A DNA stretch of 64,000 nt from an uncultured Eubacteriales bacterium (GCA_900549405.1 URNZ01000004.1:1-64000); one strand, 5' to 3'. Positions 50,858 to 59,141 are shown, numbered from the stretch's first letter. Notes: generated from the sequence alone by a model not told the origin. Numbers and translations are program-made.

Positions 50858-51207
50858 GGGAGGACATCCTGGCGCTGTGCAGGGCCATGGGGGCGGGGGA
50901 GGAGCAGGACGTCCTGCTCCTCCCCCTGATCGAAGGGGCCAGCGCAGAGCTGGAGCACCTGCTGCGCCGGGGGGTAAAACCGGAGGACTGCGGCAGGAGC
51001 TTCGCATTGGCGGCGGCCATGCTGGCCATGGACGGACTGGAGGCGGCCCAGGGGGGCGGGCAGATCAGCGGCTTTACTGCCGGGGAGCTGTCCATGCAGC
51101 TGCGCGGGGAGAGCGGCGGCAGGAGCGGACTGCGGCAGCAGGCCCTTCGGCTGATGGCCCCCTGGCTGGGGCAGACGGGATTTGTGTTCCGGGGGGTGCC
51201 GGGCTGA
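50854..51207 (+). CDS. Head-tail connector protein (XkdH position)
   Basis: 117 residues, helical. The place after the major capsid gene and the size fit head-completion adaptor proteins of the gp6/XkdH kind; no motif decides it. Starts in the capsid stop (ATGA) and ends overlapping the next ATG. Confidence 0.6.
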   Translation: MREDILALCRAMGAGEEQDVLLLPLIEGASAELEHLLRRGVKPEDCGRSFALAAAMLAMDGLEAAQGGGQISGFTAGELSMQLRGESGGRSGLRQQALRLMAPWLGQTGFVFRGVPG

Positions 51208-51551
51208 TGGCTGAAAAAATGGCCGGACTGGCCAGGCACTGGCGGGCGATCCTGGCCCGGTATGGCCAGGACGTTATCGTCTTCCCCAAGAGCGGAGACG
51301 AGGGCGCGGAGACCCGGGCTTTTGTTCAGCCTTTGGCGGAGCGGGGGGAGGACCAGCGGGTCCCATCCCCCCTGGGGCTGCGGCGGGAGGACAAGTTTTT
51401 GTATCTGGGCCCGGGAACGGTCCCCCTGGAGGAGGGAGGACGGGTAGACCTGGGCCAGGAGCGCTATATGGTGCAGGCGGCCCACAGCATCGGGCCGGGG
51501 CTGTTCTGGCAGGGGGTCCTGCGGCCCATGGACGAGGAGAGGGGGAGCTGA
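51207..51551 (+). CDS. Head-closure/neck protein (XkdI position)
   Basis: 114 residues, with a beta-rich second half (FLYLGPGTVPLEEGGRVDLG, RYMVQAAHSIGPGLFWQGVL) typical of phage head-closure proteins. Its ATG overlaps the last base of the preceding stop. The identity rests on gene order and fold-like pattern. Confidence 0.6.
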   Translation: MAEKMAGLARHWRAILARYGQDVIVFPKSGDEGAETRAFVQPLAERGEDQRVPSPLGLRREDKFLYLGPGTVPLEEGGRVDLGQERYMVQAAHSIGPGLFWQGVLRPMDEERGS

Positions 51552-51579
51552 ACTGGAACTGGAGCATATCCCCAAGGCC

Positions 51580-52050
51580 ATGGCGGACTATCTCACCGCC
51601 CGGGGAGCGGCGGCCATGACCGCCTGGACAGGCCGGGAGCGGGAGCGACTGACCCGGCCCACGGCGGTGGTGAGCGTGAGAAAGTGTCAGGTGGGCCCGG
51701 CGGGCTTTCAGGACTATCTGGGGGAGCGGTTTGACCGGGACAGCGGACAGTGGACGGAGCTGTATGGCCGGAAGGCGGAGCTGACCTTGGGACTGGACCT
51801 GTATGCCCCGGAGGAGACGGAGGGGGCGGCCATGGAGACGGCCCTGTTCCGCCTGGCCAGGGCCTTGGTCCGGGGCGGGCCGGAGGGCGTGAGCATCCGG
51901 GAGTTTTCCTGCGGGGAGACGGAGCACGACAGCAAGGCGCGGCTGCTGCGGCGGAGCGTGCGGGCGGTGTGCGTGGTCTGTCTCACCGGGGAAAAGGAGC
52001 CTGCGGCGGCATTTTCGGAAATTGAAGTGCGAGGTGGATTGAAAGGATGA
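51580..52050 (+). CDS. Tail terminator/completion-like protein (XkdJ position)
   Basis: 156 residues. The alternating pattern RPTAVVSVRKCQVGPAGFQ and ELTLGLDLYAPEETEGAAME resembles tail terminator proteins that cap the tube below the neck. The ATG is at 51580, but in-frame codons upstream (ELEHIPKA) and AGGGGGAG at 51540-51547 leave room for a non-ATG start at about 51553. It overlaps the sheath gene by 4 bases. Confidence 0.6.
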   Translation: MADYLTARGAAAMTAWTGRERERLTRPTAVVSVRKCQVGPAGFQDYLGERFDRDSGQWTELYGRKAELTLGLDLYAPEETEGAAMETALFRLARALVRGGPEGVSIREFSCGETEHDSKARLLRRSVRAVCVVCLTGEKEPAAAFSEIEVRGGLKG

Positions 52051-53096
52051 ATGTGACGGTACATCAGAGACCGGGGGTCTATTCCGCGTATGATGCCTCT
52101 TCTGTGGTCAGCGGCAGCGGCGGGGGCAAGCAGGTGGGCCTGGTGGCGGTGAACACCAAGGCCACGGCCAACGAGGTGAAGATCGTGACCAGCTATGACG
52201 GGGCGGTGAACGCCTTTGGTCAGGGGACCATGGCCGAGCTGATCCGCCTGGCCCTGAAAAACGGGGCCGGTTCTGTGGCGGCGGTGCCCATTGCCAGCGG
52301 CGAGGGCTATGGCGACGGCTTTGCCGCCCTGGAGGGGCTGGAGGACGTCACGGCGGTGATCTGTGACAGCACGGACGGGGACGTGCAGAAGGCCATGAAG
52401 GAGAGCGTGGAGACGGCCTCGGCCAACCGGCGGGAGCGCATCGCCGTGGCCGCCGGAGGGGCGGAGGAGACGGTGGATGAGCTGATCGCCCGGGCCAAGG
52501 CCCTGAACCACGAGCGGGTGGTGCTGGTGGCCCCCGGCGGCGTGGACAAGAGCGGGGAGAATACGGACGGCTTAGGCGTGGCGGCGGCGGTGGCCGGAGC
52601 CATTGCCGGGGAGAGCGACCCCGCCGTGCCCCTGGGCGGGGCGGTGCTCACTGGCCTGTATGGTCTGAGCGGGCGGTATAACGACGGGGAGATGGACCGG
52701 CTGATCTTAGGCGGCGTGACCCCGGTGGAGAGTCTGGCGGGGACCATGGTCGTGGTGCGGGGCGTGACCACCCGGACCACCACGGGGGAGGCGGCAGACG
52801 CCACCTGGCGGGACTTGACCACCATCCGCATCGTGGACGACGTGATCCCCACCCTGCGCCGGGCCCTGCGGGCCAAATTCCAGCGGGCCAAGAACACGGC
52901 CCAGAGCCGGGGAGCCATCCGGGCCCAGGTGGTGCTGGAGCTGGAGAACAAGAAAGCCCGGGAGATCATCACCGGGTATGAGAATGTGACGGTGACGGCG
53001 GACAGCCAGGACCCGGCCCGGTGTCTGGTGGACTTTTCCTTTACCGTGGCCCACGGGCTGAATCAGATCTGGCTGACGGCCCACATCACCGTTTGA
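52047..53096 (+). CDS. Contractile tail sheath protein (XkdK-like)
   Basis: 349 residues. It starts with the sheath signature VHQRPGVYSAYDASS and ends with FSFTVAHGLNQIWLTAHITV, and includes LTTIRIVDDVIPTLRRALRA, the C-terminal domain that joins neighbouring sheath subunits. It is shorter than PBSX XkdK (about 466 residues), so one outer domain is probably absent. It shows that the particle has a contractile tail. Confidence 0.9.
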   Translation: MNVTVHQRPGVYSAYDASSVVSGSGGGKQVGLVAVNTKATANEVKIVTSYDGAVNAFGQGTMAELIRLALKNGAGSVAAVPIASGEGYGDGFAALEGLEDVTAVICDSTDGDVQKAMKESVETASANRRERIAVAAGGAEETVDELIARAKALNHERVVLVAPGGVDKSGENTDGLGVAAAVAGAIAGESDPAVPLGGAVLTGLYGLSGRYNDGEMDRLILGGVTPVESLAGTMVVVRGVTTRTTTGEAADATWRDLTTIRIVDDVIPTLRRALRAKFQRAKNTAQSRGAIRAQVVLELENKKAREIITGYENVTVTADSQDPARCLVDFSFTVAHGLNQIWLTAHITV

Positions 53097-53118
53097 GAGA
53101 GGGGAGCGTGAAGCGGGT

Positions 53119-53502
53119 ATGACTGGATTTCCCACCAGCAGCGACATTTATCTGGAGGTGGACGGCACCAGGGTGGCCGTGGTGCAGAGCTATTCCGCCA
53201 AGGCCAGCAAGAGCAGCACGGCGGTGGAGGCCTTTGGCGAGGCCGAGCCGGTGGCCACCATCGAGGGGCAGACCAGCCACGTGGTGGAGCTGACCCGGCT
53301 GTATGCCACCGACGAGGCCATTCGGGACGGCATCGACTTTTACAGTTTGAGCGGCTTCTCCCTGGTGGTGTGTAAGCCGGACCGGAAGATCATCTATTCC
53401 AACTGTCAGTGGAGCAGCATTCAGGAGAGCGCCACCCTGGGCAGCATGGTGCTGGAGAAGGTGACGCTGGTGGCCTCCCGCCGGATCGTGACGGAGGTGT
53501 GA
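53119..53502 (+). CDS. Tail tube protein (XkdM-like)
   Basis: 127 residues, beta-rich, typical of tube proteins of contractile tails: FPTSSDIYLEVDGTRVAVVQ, GQTSHVVELTRLYA and the closing LEKVTLVASRRI. It follows the sheath gene, the usual order. Confidence 0.85.
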   Translation: MTGFPTSSDIYLEVDGTRVAVVQSYSAKASKSSTAVEAFGEAEPVATIEGQTSHVVELTRLYATDEAIRDGIDFYSLSGFSLVVCKPDRKIIYSNCQWSSIQESATLGSMVLEKVTLVASRRIVTEV

Positions 53503-53504
53503 GC

Positions 53505-53888
53505 ATGGAGGGTTCCATCTTGGCCCAGCGGGAGCGGGTGAGCCTGGGCAATGGGATGGCGCTGCGGCTGCTGTCTGCCCTGGAGGTGCTCCAGGCCCGC
53601 CGGGAGGCGGGGGAGCTGGCGGGGGAGGACCGGGAGCGGGCATTGTGCTCCAACGCCTGCCTGCTGGCCCGGGCCCTGGAGCGGGAAGAGGACAAAAGTC
53701 CTGTTTTTTCGGACGGACGGGCGGTGCTGGCCGGGCTGACCGTGGAGGAGATCGGCAGTCTGGCCGCCCGGTGGTCTGTGCTCCGCCGGGAGAGCGACCC
53801 GGGGCTGAACGTGACGGAGGAGGAGCTGGAGAACGTAAAAAAAAACTCCGCAGTGACCCGGGAGAACGGCTGCGGTGGCGGGTGCTGA
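53505..53888 (+). CDS. Tail assembly chaperone, zero-frame product (XkdN-like)
   Basis: 127 residues, mostly helical (EIGSLAARWSVLRRE, VTEEELENVKK). It lies between the tube gene and the hub genes, where contractile phages encode tail assembly chaperones. Its last 14 residues follow a run of nine A's (53837-53845), where ribosomes probably slip to make the longer product. It starts 2 bases after the tube stop. Confidence 0.78.
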   Translation: MEGSILAQRERVSLGNGMALRLLSALEVLQARREAGELAGEDRERALCSNACLLARALEREEDKSPVFSDGRAVLAGLTVEEIGSLAARWSVLRRESDPGLNVTEEELENVKKNSAVTRENGCGGGC

Positions 53889-54145
53889 GGGAGTTTCACG
53901 CCCTGCCAACCGAGGCGCGGGCCAGGGAGATGAAGGACCGGGACTATCTGTGGTGTCTGGCCAACGGGCTTTTGGACCGGGAGGAGGAACTGGGTCGGCT
54001 GTGCCCCGACTGCCGGGCAAAGGCGGAGCAGGCCCGGTGCCCCGTGTGCGGCAGGCCCGAGGACGCGGGACAGCCGGGGGAGGGCGGGAGCAATCCCGCC
54101 TTTGACCTGGAGCGGTTCCGCCGCTTGAAGGAGGGCGGCGAATGA
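53505..54145 (+). CDS. Tail assembly chaperone, -1 frameshift product with a zinc-ribbon-like end
   Basis: The zero frame is joined to the -1 frame at A_AAA_AAC within the nine-A run (53837-53845). After the slip translation continues as LRSDPGERLRWRVLREFHAL and so on for 99 residues, ending at 54145. The extension has no start codon or ribosome site of its own, and contains two Cys pairs (CPDC and CPVC) that look like a zinc ribbon. Total length would be about 213 residues. Comparable -1 frameshifts make the G/GT-type chaperones of many phages. The stop overlaps the next start (ATGA). Confidence 0.7.
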
Positions 54146-54690
54146 TCGACTATCTGGAGCAGGAGAGCGGCCAGGCGGACGCTTTGGAAGAGCAGAGAAG
54201 GCGGCTGGCCGCCGCGCTGACCTCTGCCGCCGCTGCTGGGGAGAGCGGCGGCGTGGCTGGCCCGTCAGGGGCTGAGAAGATGGCTCGGTCTGATCTGGAC
54301 GGCGGACCGGGGAAGACGGCAGAGAGCGAGCCTCTCCCGGCGGAAGAAGGCCAGACGGCGGAGGAGACGCTGCCCCTGTTGGAGGAGACGGCGCGGCTGG
54401 ACCGGGTCCTGGACAGCGCCCAGGGGGAGCGGGCGGACCTGTTGGCCGCAAAAGCCAGAGGGGAGAGCTGGCAGGCCGGGAGAGCCGGAGGTCTCACCTG
54501 GGGACAGCCGGGGGTGGGGAACGGGAGAAATGCCCCGGCGTTTTGGGACGGGACCATCCCGGAGACGGGCCGGACGGGGGCCTTTGCCAGAGGGCAGGAC
54601 CCGGCGGCGGAGCGGGAGCAGGCCCGAAACCTGGACCGGATCTTTCAGCGGGACAGCCGCCGGTATGACGGGGGCTTTTTCCTGTATTGA
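54142..54690 (+). CDS. Short protein in the tape-measure position
   Basis: 182 residues, not recognised by sequence. It is acidic, Ala/Glu/Gly-rich and probably helical at the ends, with a conserved-looking C-terminus (EREQARNLDRIFQRDSRRYD and an aromatic GGFFLY end). It occupies the place where contractile phages have a tape measure protein of 600-1500 residues (XkdO in PBSX). Either it is a much reduced tape measure or the tape measure has been lost. It overlaps the frameshift product by 4 bases. Confidence 0.6.
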   Translation: MIDYLEQESGQADALEEQRRRLAAALTSAAAAGESGGVAGPSGAEKMARSDLDGGPGKTAESEPLPAEEGQTAEETLPLLEETARLDRVLDSAQGERADLLAAKARGESWQAGRAGGLTWGQPGVGNGRNAPAFWDGTIPETGRTGAFARGQDPAAEREQARNLDRIFQRDSRRYDGGFFLY

Positions 54691-54705
54691 CGAGGAGGAG
54701 AGAAG

Positions 54706-55272
54706 ATGACGCTATCGCCCATGCGGTATAAGGGCTATACCTGGCCCCACAATCCCAGGGTATATTCCATCGACTATGAGCGGAAGATGGCGGTGAACAA
54801 GACGCCCTTCGGGCTGTTCCACTTGCAGGACCTGGGGCGGACCAACCGGATCATGGAGGGGGAGGGGGAGTTTGTGGGGCCGGACGCCTATGCTCAGTTC
54901 GGAAAGCTGGCCAACGTGTTCTATGAGGACGGGCCGGGGCTGCTGGTCCACCCCCTGTGGCAGACGGCCAACGCCTATTTCGTCTCCCTGCGGCTGGAGC
55001 AGGAGCCCAGGCCGGACTATGTGCGCTATTCCTTTGCCTTTTGGGAGGACGACAGCTGGTATACCGGCCTGGCCGCCCAGACGGCGGGAGCCCAGAGCGG
55101 GGAGAGCGGCGGGACGTCCGCCGGGCCGGTGTATCACCGGGTGGTGAAGGGGGAGAGTTTGTGGGCCATCGCGAAGAAGTATGACCTGTCCCTGGTCAAG
55201 CTCATCGCCATGAATCCCCAGATCAAGAACCCCAATCTCATCCACGTGGGAGACGAGGTGAGAGTGGGGTGA
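54706..55272 (+). CDS. LysM-domain tail hub/baseplate protein (XkdP-like)
   Basis: 188 residues. The N-terminal 120 residues resemble phage hub or tail proteins (IMEGEGEFVGPDAYAQFGKL). A C-terminal LysM domain at about 140-187 (VVKGESLWAIAKKYDLSLVK and the NPNLIHVGDEVRV end) binds peptidoglycan. In PBSX this is XkdP, placed at the tail tip. GAGGAGGAG precedes the ATG. Confidence 0.85.
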   Translation: MTLSPMRYKGYTWPHNPRVYSIDYERKMAVNKTPFGLFHLQDLGRTNRIMEGEGEFVGPDAYAQFGKLANVFYEDGPGLLVHPLWQTANAYFVSLRLEQEPRPDYVRYSFAFWEDDSWYTGLAAQTAGAQSGESGGTSAGPVYHRVVKGESLWAIAKKYDLSLVKLIAMNPQIKNPNLIHVGDEVRVG

Positions 55273-56219
55273 GAGGCTATGTGACGGACACAGCCGGGCG
55301 GCAGTGGCTGCTGCCCCAGCCCACGGCCTGGCGGATGGAGTATACCGCTGGGACGCCCTGCGACAGCTTTTGGATGCGCTGCCCCTGGGAGGCAGGCAGC
55401 GGGACGAAGCCGGGGGAGTGGTCCCGGTTTTGGGCCGAGCACGGGGGGGAGCGGGTATTCACCGGGGTGGTGGACGAGTGCCAGGTGGAGCAGTCGGGAA
55501 ATGGCAGCGTTCTGGAGCTGTCCGGCCGGGGAATGGCCGCCCTGCTGCTGGACAACGAGGCCCTGGGCCAGGACTATGGCACGGCGACGCTGGAGGACAT
55601 CCTGCGGGACCACGTGCGGCCATATGGCATTCAGGCGGCGGCAGGGGCGAAGCTGCCGCCGGTGAGCCCCTTTTCCGTGGCCACGGGAAGCAGCGAGTGG
55701 TCGGTGGTATATGACTTTGCCCGGTATTATGGCGGGGTGGCCCCGCGGTTTGACCGGGAGGGGCGGCTGGTGCTGACGGGCTGGCCGGAGAGGGCGGAGC
55801 GGCTGATCGGGGACGGGACGGCGGTGACGGAGCTTGTCTATCGGGACCGGCGGTATGGCGTTTTGTCCCAGGTGCTGGTGCGGGACCGGTACAGCGGCCA
55901 GACGGAGACGGTGAGCGACGGGGAATTTATCGCCCAGGGGGGCATGGCCCGACGGGTGATGACCATGCCGGGGCGGAGCAATTTCCAGACCATGCGGTAC
56001 ACGGGCAAGTTTCAGCTGGAGCGGGCCAAGGGGGAGCGCATCCGGCTGGAGGTGGAGATCGGGGAGGCCTTCTCCGCCTGGCCGGGGGAGCTGGTGCGGG
56101 TGCAGCGCAGCGGCTGGGACCGGAACGGGCTGTATCGGGTGGCCCAGAGCACGGTGGGGATGGACAGCCGGGGATATTGGACCCGACTGGAGCTGGCCCC
56201 GCCGGATTTCGTAGTTTGA
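55269..56219 (+). CDS. Baseplate hub protein (XkdQ-like)
   Basis: 316 residues from a GTG that overlaps the previous stop by 4 bases. The middle part, RDHVRPYGIQ then SSEWSVVYDFARYYGGVAPR, and the C-terminal FSAWPGELVRVQRSGWDRNG are typical of the XkdQ/gpD-type hub that closes the tube at the baseplate. Confidence 0.8.
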   Translation: MRGYVTDTAGRQWLLPQPTAWRMEYTAGTPCDSFWMRCPWEAGSGTKPGEWSRFWAEHGGERVFTGVVDECQVEQSGNGSVLELSGRGMAALLLDNEALGQDYGTATLEDILRDHVRPYGIQAAAGAKLPPVSPFSVATGSSEWSVVYDFARYYGGVAPRFDREGRLVLTGWPERAERLIGDGTAVTELVYRDRRYGVLSQVLVRDRYSGQTETVSDGEFIAQGGMARRVMTMPGRSNFQTMRYTGKFQLERAKGERIRLEVEIGEAFSAWPGELVRVQRSGWDRNGLYRVAQSTVGMDSRGYWTRLELAPPDFVV

Positions 56220-56229
56220 GGTGAGGAGC

Positions 56230-56643
56230 ATGTGGATATCGGAACGGGATATGTGGCGGGAGCAGGGGGAACCGGCGGCGGAGCTGGGCGTGGTGACCCT
56301 GGGCGGCGACCCGGCTGGTGTGAGCCTGGGGGGCGAGCGGCGGCAGCTGCCGGTGTACAGCCCCGGCGGGGTGACCTGGCGTCCGGCGGCGGGAGACAAA
56401 GTCCTGGTGCTGAAGACGGGGGCGGCGGGGGAGCAGCCCTGCGTCATTGGACGGGTGCAGCGGGGGGCCGGGACATTGGCCCCGGGAGAGGTGCGGCTGG
56501 CGGCACCCGGCGGCGGAGGCGGCGTTCTGGCGGGCCGGGATGGCGTGAATCTGTACGGCACGGTGAAGGTGGGCGGCACGGAGATACATGACTATGTCCG
56601 GGCCGTGGTCTATCAGGTGCTGAGCGAGATGGTACAAGGCTGA
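56230..56643 (+). CDS. Baseplate spike/assembly-like protein (XkdR position)
   Basis: 137 residues with an OB-fold-like beginning (VTWRPAAGDKVLVLKTGAAG) and a glycine-rich repeating end (GVNLYGTVKVGGTEIHDYV), as in small gpV-type spike proteins of contractile tails. The ATG at 56230 is preferred over the GTG at 56221. Confidence 0.65.
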   Translation: MWISERDMWREQGEPAAELGVVTLGGDPAGVSLGGERRQLPVYSPGGVTWRPAAGDKVLVLKTGAAGEQPCVIGRVQRGAGTLAPGEVRLAAPGGGGGVLAGRDGVNLYGTVKVGGTEIHDYVRAVVYQVLSEMVQG

Positions 56644-56657
56644 GAGGAGCGGATGGC

Positions 56658-57002
56658 GTGGAGTGGACGTTGATAGACGGGGACTATGTGCCCGACGGGG
56701 CGGGCGGTTTGAAGGAGAACGACGGGGCGGAGGAGGTGCTGGCCCGGGTGCTGTTCCGCCTGACGGCGCGGCGGGGGGCCATGCCCTTTCTGCCCGGACT
56801 GGGCAGCCGCCTGCACGAGGTGATCCGGGAGAAGCCGGGGGCGCGGCAGACGCTGTGCGCCCGGTATGTGGCCCAAGCGCTGGAGGAGGAGACCGACCTG
56901 AGCGTGACGGACGTGGTCTGGCAGGACACGGAGGAGGGCGCGGAGGTGACGGTGAGCCTGGAGTGGAAGGGCCAACCGCTGACGGTGACGGCGGCGGTAT
57001 AA
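56658..57002 (+). CDS. Baseplate wedge protein (gp25/XkdS-like)
   Basis: 114 residues from a GTG with GAGGAG upstream. ARVLFRLTARRGAMPFLPGL and GSRLHEVI match the gp25/DUF2634-like wedge proteins found directly before baseplate J proteins. Confidence 0.75.
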   Translation: MEWTLIDGDYVPDGAGGLKENDGAEEVLARVLFRLTARRGAMPFLPGLGSRLHEVIREKPGARQTLCARYVAQALEEETDLSVTDVVWQDTEEGAEVTVSLEWKGQPLTVTAAV

Positions 57003-57018
57003 CAAAAGGGGGAGCGGG

Positions 57019-58074
57019 ATGAAGAGCGTAGAGGAAATTTACGGGGAGATGCTGGACTGCTTTGCTCAGCGGACGGGGATGCGCCCGGCGGAGGGCTGCG
57101 ACCTGGCGGCGCGGCTGTACGCGATGGCGGCTCAGGTCTACAGCCTGTATGTCCAGGCGGACTGGGCGGGACGGCAGGTGCTGCCCCAGACGGCGGAGGG
57201 GGAGTTTCTGGACCGCCACGCCCAGCTGCGGGGCATCACCCGGAAGGAGGCCGCCCCGGCCACGGGGGTCATTCGCTTTACGGCGGGGGAGACGGCGGAC
57301 GCGGCCCGGACCATCCCCGTGGGCACGGTGTGCATGACGGCGGGCCGGGTGCGGTTTGAGACCACGGAGGAGGGCACTATTCAGCCGGGAGAGCTGACGG
57401 CGGACGTGCCCGCCCAGGCGGCGGAGGCGGGCAGCGCGGGAAACGTGGCCGCCGGGAGCGTGGTGGTCATGGCGGTGGCTCCGGCGGGGGTGGCCGCCTG
57501 CACCAACCCGGAGCCATGCACCGGCGGGGCGGACCGGGAGACGGACGAGGGCCTGCGGGAGCGGGTGATGGACAGCTTCCGCCGACTGCCCAACGGGGCC
57601 AACGCCGCCTTTTATCAGCGGGAGGCCCTGTCCTTCCCCCAGATCGCGGCGGCCAGCGTCATTCCTCGCCCCAGAGGCATCGGCACGGTAGACGTGATCG
57701 CGGCCACCCGGGCGGGAGTGCCGGACGAGGCGCTTTTGGCTCAGCTGACGGACCATCTGCAAAGTCGCCGGGAGATCGCCGTGGAGGTGCAGGTGAAAGC
57801 GCCCACCCTCTCTACGGTGACCATGTATTTGCAGCTGAAGCCCAAAGAGGGCTATACCTTCGCCCAGGTGGCGGCGGGGGTGAAGCAGAAGCTACAGGAC
57901 TGGTTCACCGGGGAGCGGCTGGGCCAGAACATCCTGCGCAGCGAGCTGGGGGACCTGATCTATCACTGCGAGGGGGTGGCCAACTATAACATCGTGGCCC
58001 CCAAGAAGGACGTGGCCGGGTCGCCGGAGGTTCTGCCCCAGTTGGGCCGGGTGACAACGGAGGCGATGAAGTGA
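57019..58074 (+). CDS. Baseplate J-like protein (XkdT)
   Basis: 351 residues. EGEFLDRHAQLRGITRKEA, ATGVIRFTAGETADAARTIP and GTVCMTAG, then DVIAATRAGVPDEALLAQL, are the standard blocks of gpJ/XkdT baseplate wedge proteins. GGGGGAG lies before the ATG. It overlaps the next gene by 4 bases. Confidence 0.9.
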   Translation: MKSVEEIYGEMLDCFAQRTGMRPAEGCDLAARLYAMAAQVYSLYVQADWAGRQVLPQTAEGEFLDRHAQLRGITRKEAAPATGVIRFTAGETADAARTIPVGTVCMTAGRVRFETTEEGTIQPGELTADVPAQAAEAGSAGNVAAGSVVVMAVAPAGVAACTNPEPCTGGADRETDEGLRERVMDSFRRLPNGANAAFYQREALSFPQIAAASVIPRPRGIGTVDVIAATRAGVPDEALLAQLTDHLQSRREIAVEVQVKAPTLSTVTMYLQLKPKEGYTFAQVAAGVKQKLQDWFTGERLGQNILRSELGDLIYHCEGVANYNIVAPKKDVAGSPEVLPQLGRVTTEAMK

Positions 58075-58637
58075 GCTACACGGACTATTTAAAGGAGCTG
58101 CTGCGGCCCCTGGGGGTGTATGACGTGGACGCGCCCTTCAACGGCGGGGAGCTGACGGCGGCGGGGGAGGCCCTGGACGGGGCCTTTGGCGCGCTGGAAG
58201 AGGTGGAGCGGGAGAGCAGCCTGCTGACGGCCCGGAGCTGGGGGCTGGAGGGGCTGGCGGCGCTGCTGCTCCACCGCCCGGCGGCGGAGACGGAGGAGGG
58301 GCTGGGCCAGGCCCTGGCGGCTCTGCTGCGCATCGGGGACGACAGCTTTACCCCCGCGGCCATCAACGACACCATTGTGGGCTGCGGCGTGGCGGCGGAG
58401 TGCACCGAGACGGGCGTGGGCCGGGTGCGGGTGCGCTTTCCCGGCGTGGTGGGCGTCCCGGCGCAGATCGACCGGCTGAAGCAGATCATCCAGGAGATCG
58501 TGCCGCCCCAGGTGGAGATCGAGTGGTTTTACCGCTTTCTCACCTGGGGGGAGCTGGAGGAGCAGTTCGCGTCCTGGGAAGCGCTGGAGAGCGCGGGGAT
58601 GAACTGGAGTGAGCTGGAGACGAATGTTTCCGCCTGA
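58071..58637 (+). CDS. Phage tail protein XkdU/YmfQ-like (DUF2313)
   Basis: 188 residues from a GTG overlapping the baseplate J stop. LKELLRPLGVYDVDAPFNGG is the usual start and the C-terminal LKQIIQEIVPPQVEIEWFYR is typical of the DUF2313 family. It is the last gene of the cluster; no tail fibre, holin or endolysin gene follows. Confidence 0.85.
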   Translation: MSYTDYLKELLRPLGVYDVDAPFNGGELTAAGEALDGAFGALEEVERESSLLTARSWGLEGLAALLLHRPAAETEEGLGQALAALLRIGDDSFTPAAINDTIVGCGVAAECTETGVGRVRVRFPGVVGVPAQIDRLKQIIQEIVPPQVEIEWFYRFLTWGELEEQFASWEALESAGMNWSELETNVSA

Positions 58638-58650
58638 AACGGGATGAAAA

Positions 58651-58724
58651 AAGGGCCGCTGGGGACAGCGGCCCTACATTTTAAATTCAAAATAACAAAA
58701 CCCCCGGGGAGGAGCCCGAGGGTT
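58651..58724 (+). terminator. Terminators closing the phage-like cluster
   Basis: AGGGCCGCTG and CAGCGGCCCT (58651-58675) form a 10-bp perfect stem followed by an AT-rich stretch; a second hairpin AAACCC-CGGG with CCCGAGGGTTT (about 58698-58724) follows. Confidence 0.75.
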
Positions 58725-58749
58725 TCCTGTAATGATGGGTTGGATCATA

Positions 58750-58810
58750 CAGGGAACAGGGCAACGGGTCATGGCCAGGGGCGGCTTAATACCGCTGCCG
58801 TGTTCCTGGG
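58750..58810. other. Imperfect long stem-loop of unknown role
   Basis: GGGAACAGGGCAACGG pairs with CCGCTGCCGTGTTCC (14 of 18 positions). It lies in the 603-bp gap 58638-59240, which otherwise contains terminators, composite repeats and the S-layer promoter. Confidence 0.35.
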
Positions 58811-58920
58811 GTTTATTGTAAATTATCAGGGAGGATTTGTCAATCCCTAAGATGAAAAAATTTGGAGAAAATTGAAGGAGGCGGTTCTGAGGGGAGCGTT
58901 CGGGTGTCGGCGGCGTTCCC

Positions 58921-59070
58921 CTCATCCGTCACGGCTGCGCCGCGCCACCTTCCCCCAGGGGAAGGCTGGGGACGGGGGTTACGGATTGCCACGTCGGGCT
59001 TCGCCCTCCCTATCCCTTTTGTCCCTTCGGGACATTTCCCCTTGACAAGGGGAATCGGCCTCGCAATGAC
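58921..59070. repeat. Composite REP-like repeat region, second copy with a nested unit
   Basis: 58921-58975 shares the GTCACGG...GCCACCTTCCC unit with 13851-13902 in reverse. 58981-59009 and 59061-59070 are the two parts of a reversed unit A. Between them sits a 51-bp block (59010-59060) that belongs to unit B, identical over 54 bp (59008-59061) to 13958-14011. Confidence 0.8.
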
Positions 59071-59089
59071 AGGGGGGTGGGGGCAGTCC

Positions 59090-59126
59090 TGTAACAAAGT
59101 TACCCCAATGTTACACCTTTGTTACA
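59090..59126. promoter_or_regulatory. TGTTACA repeat cluster upstream of the S-layer promoter
   Basis: A 10-bp perfect inverted repeat TGTAACAAAG (59090-59099) and CTTTGTTACA (59117-59126), with a further TGTTACA at 59109-59115 between them. The spacing near the promoter suggests a regulator binding site. Confidence 0.5.
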
Positions 59127-59141
59127 TCTGCTTTGGCACGC

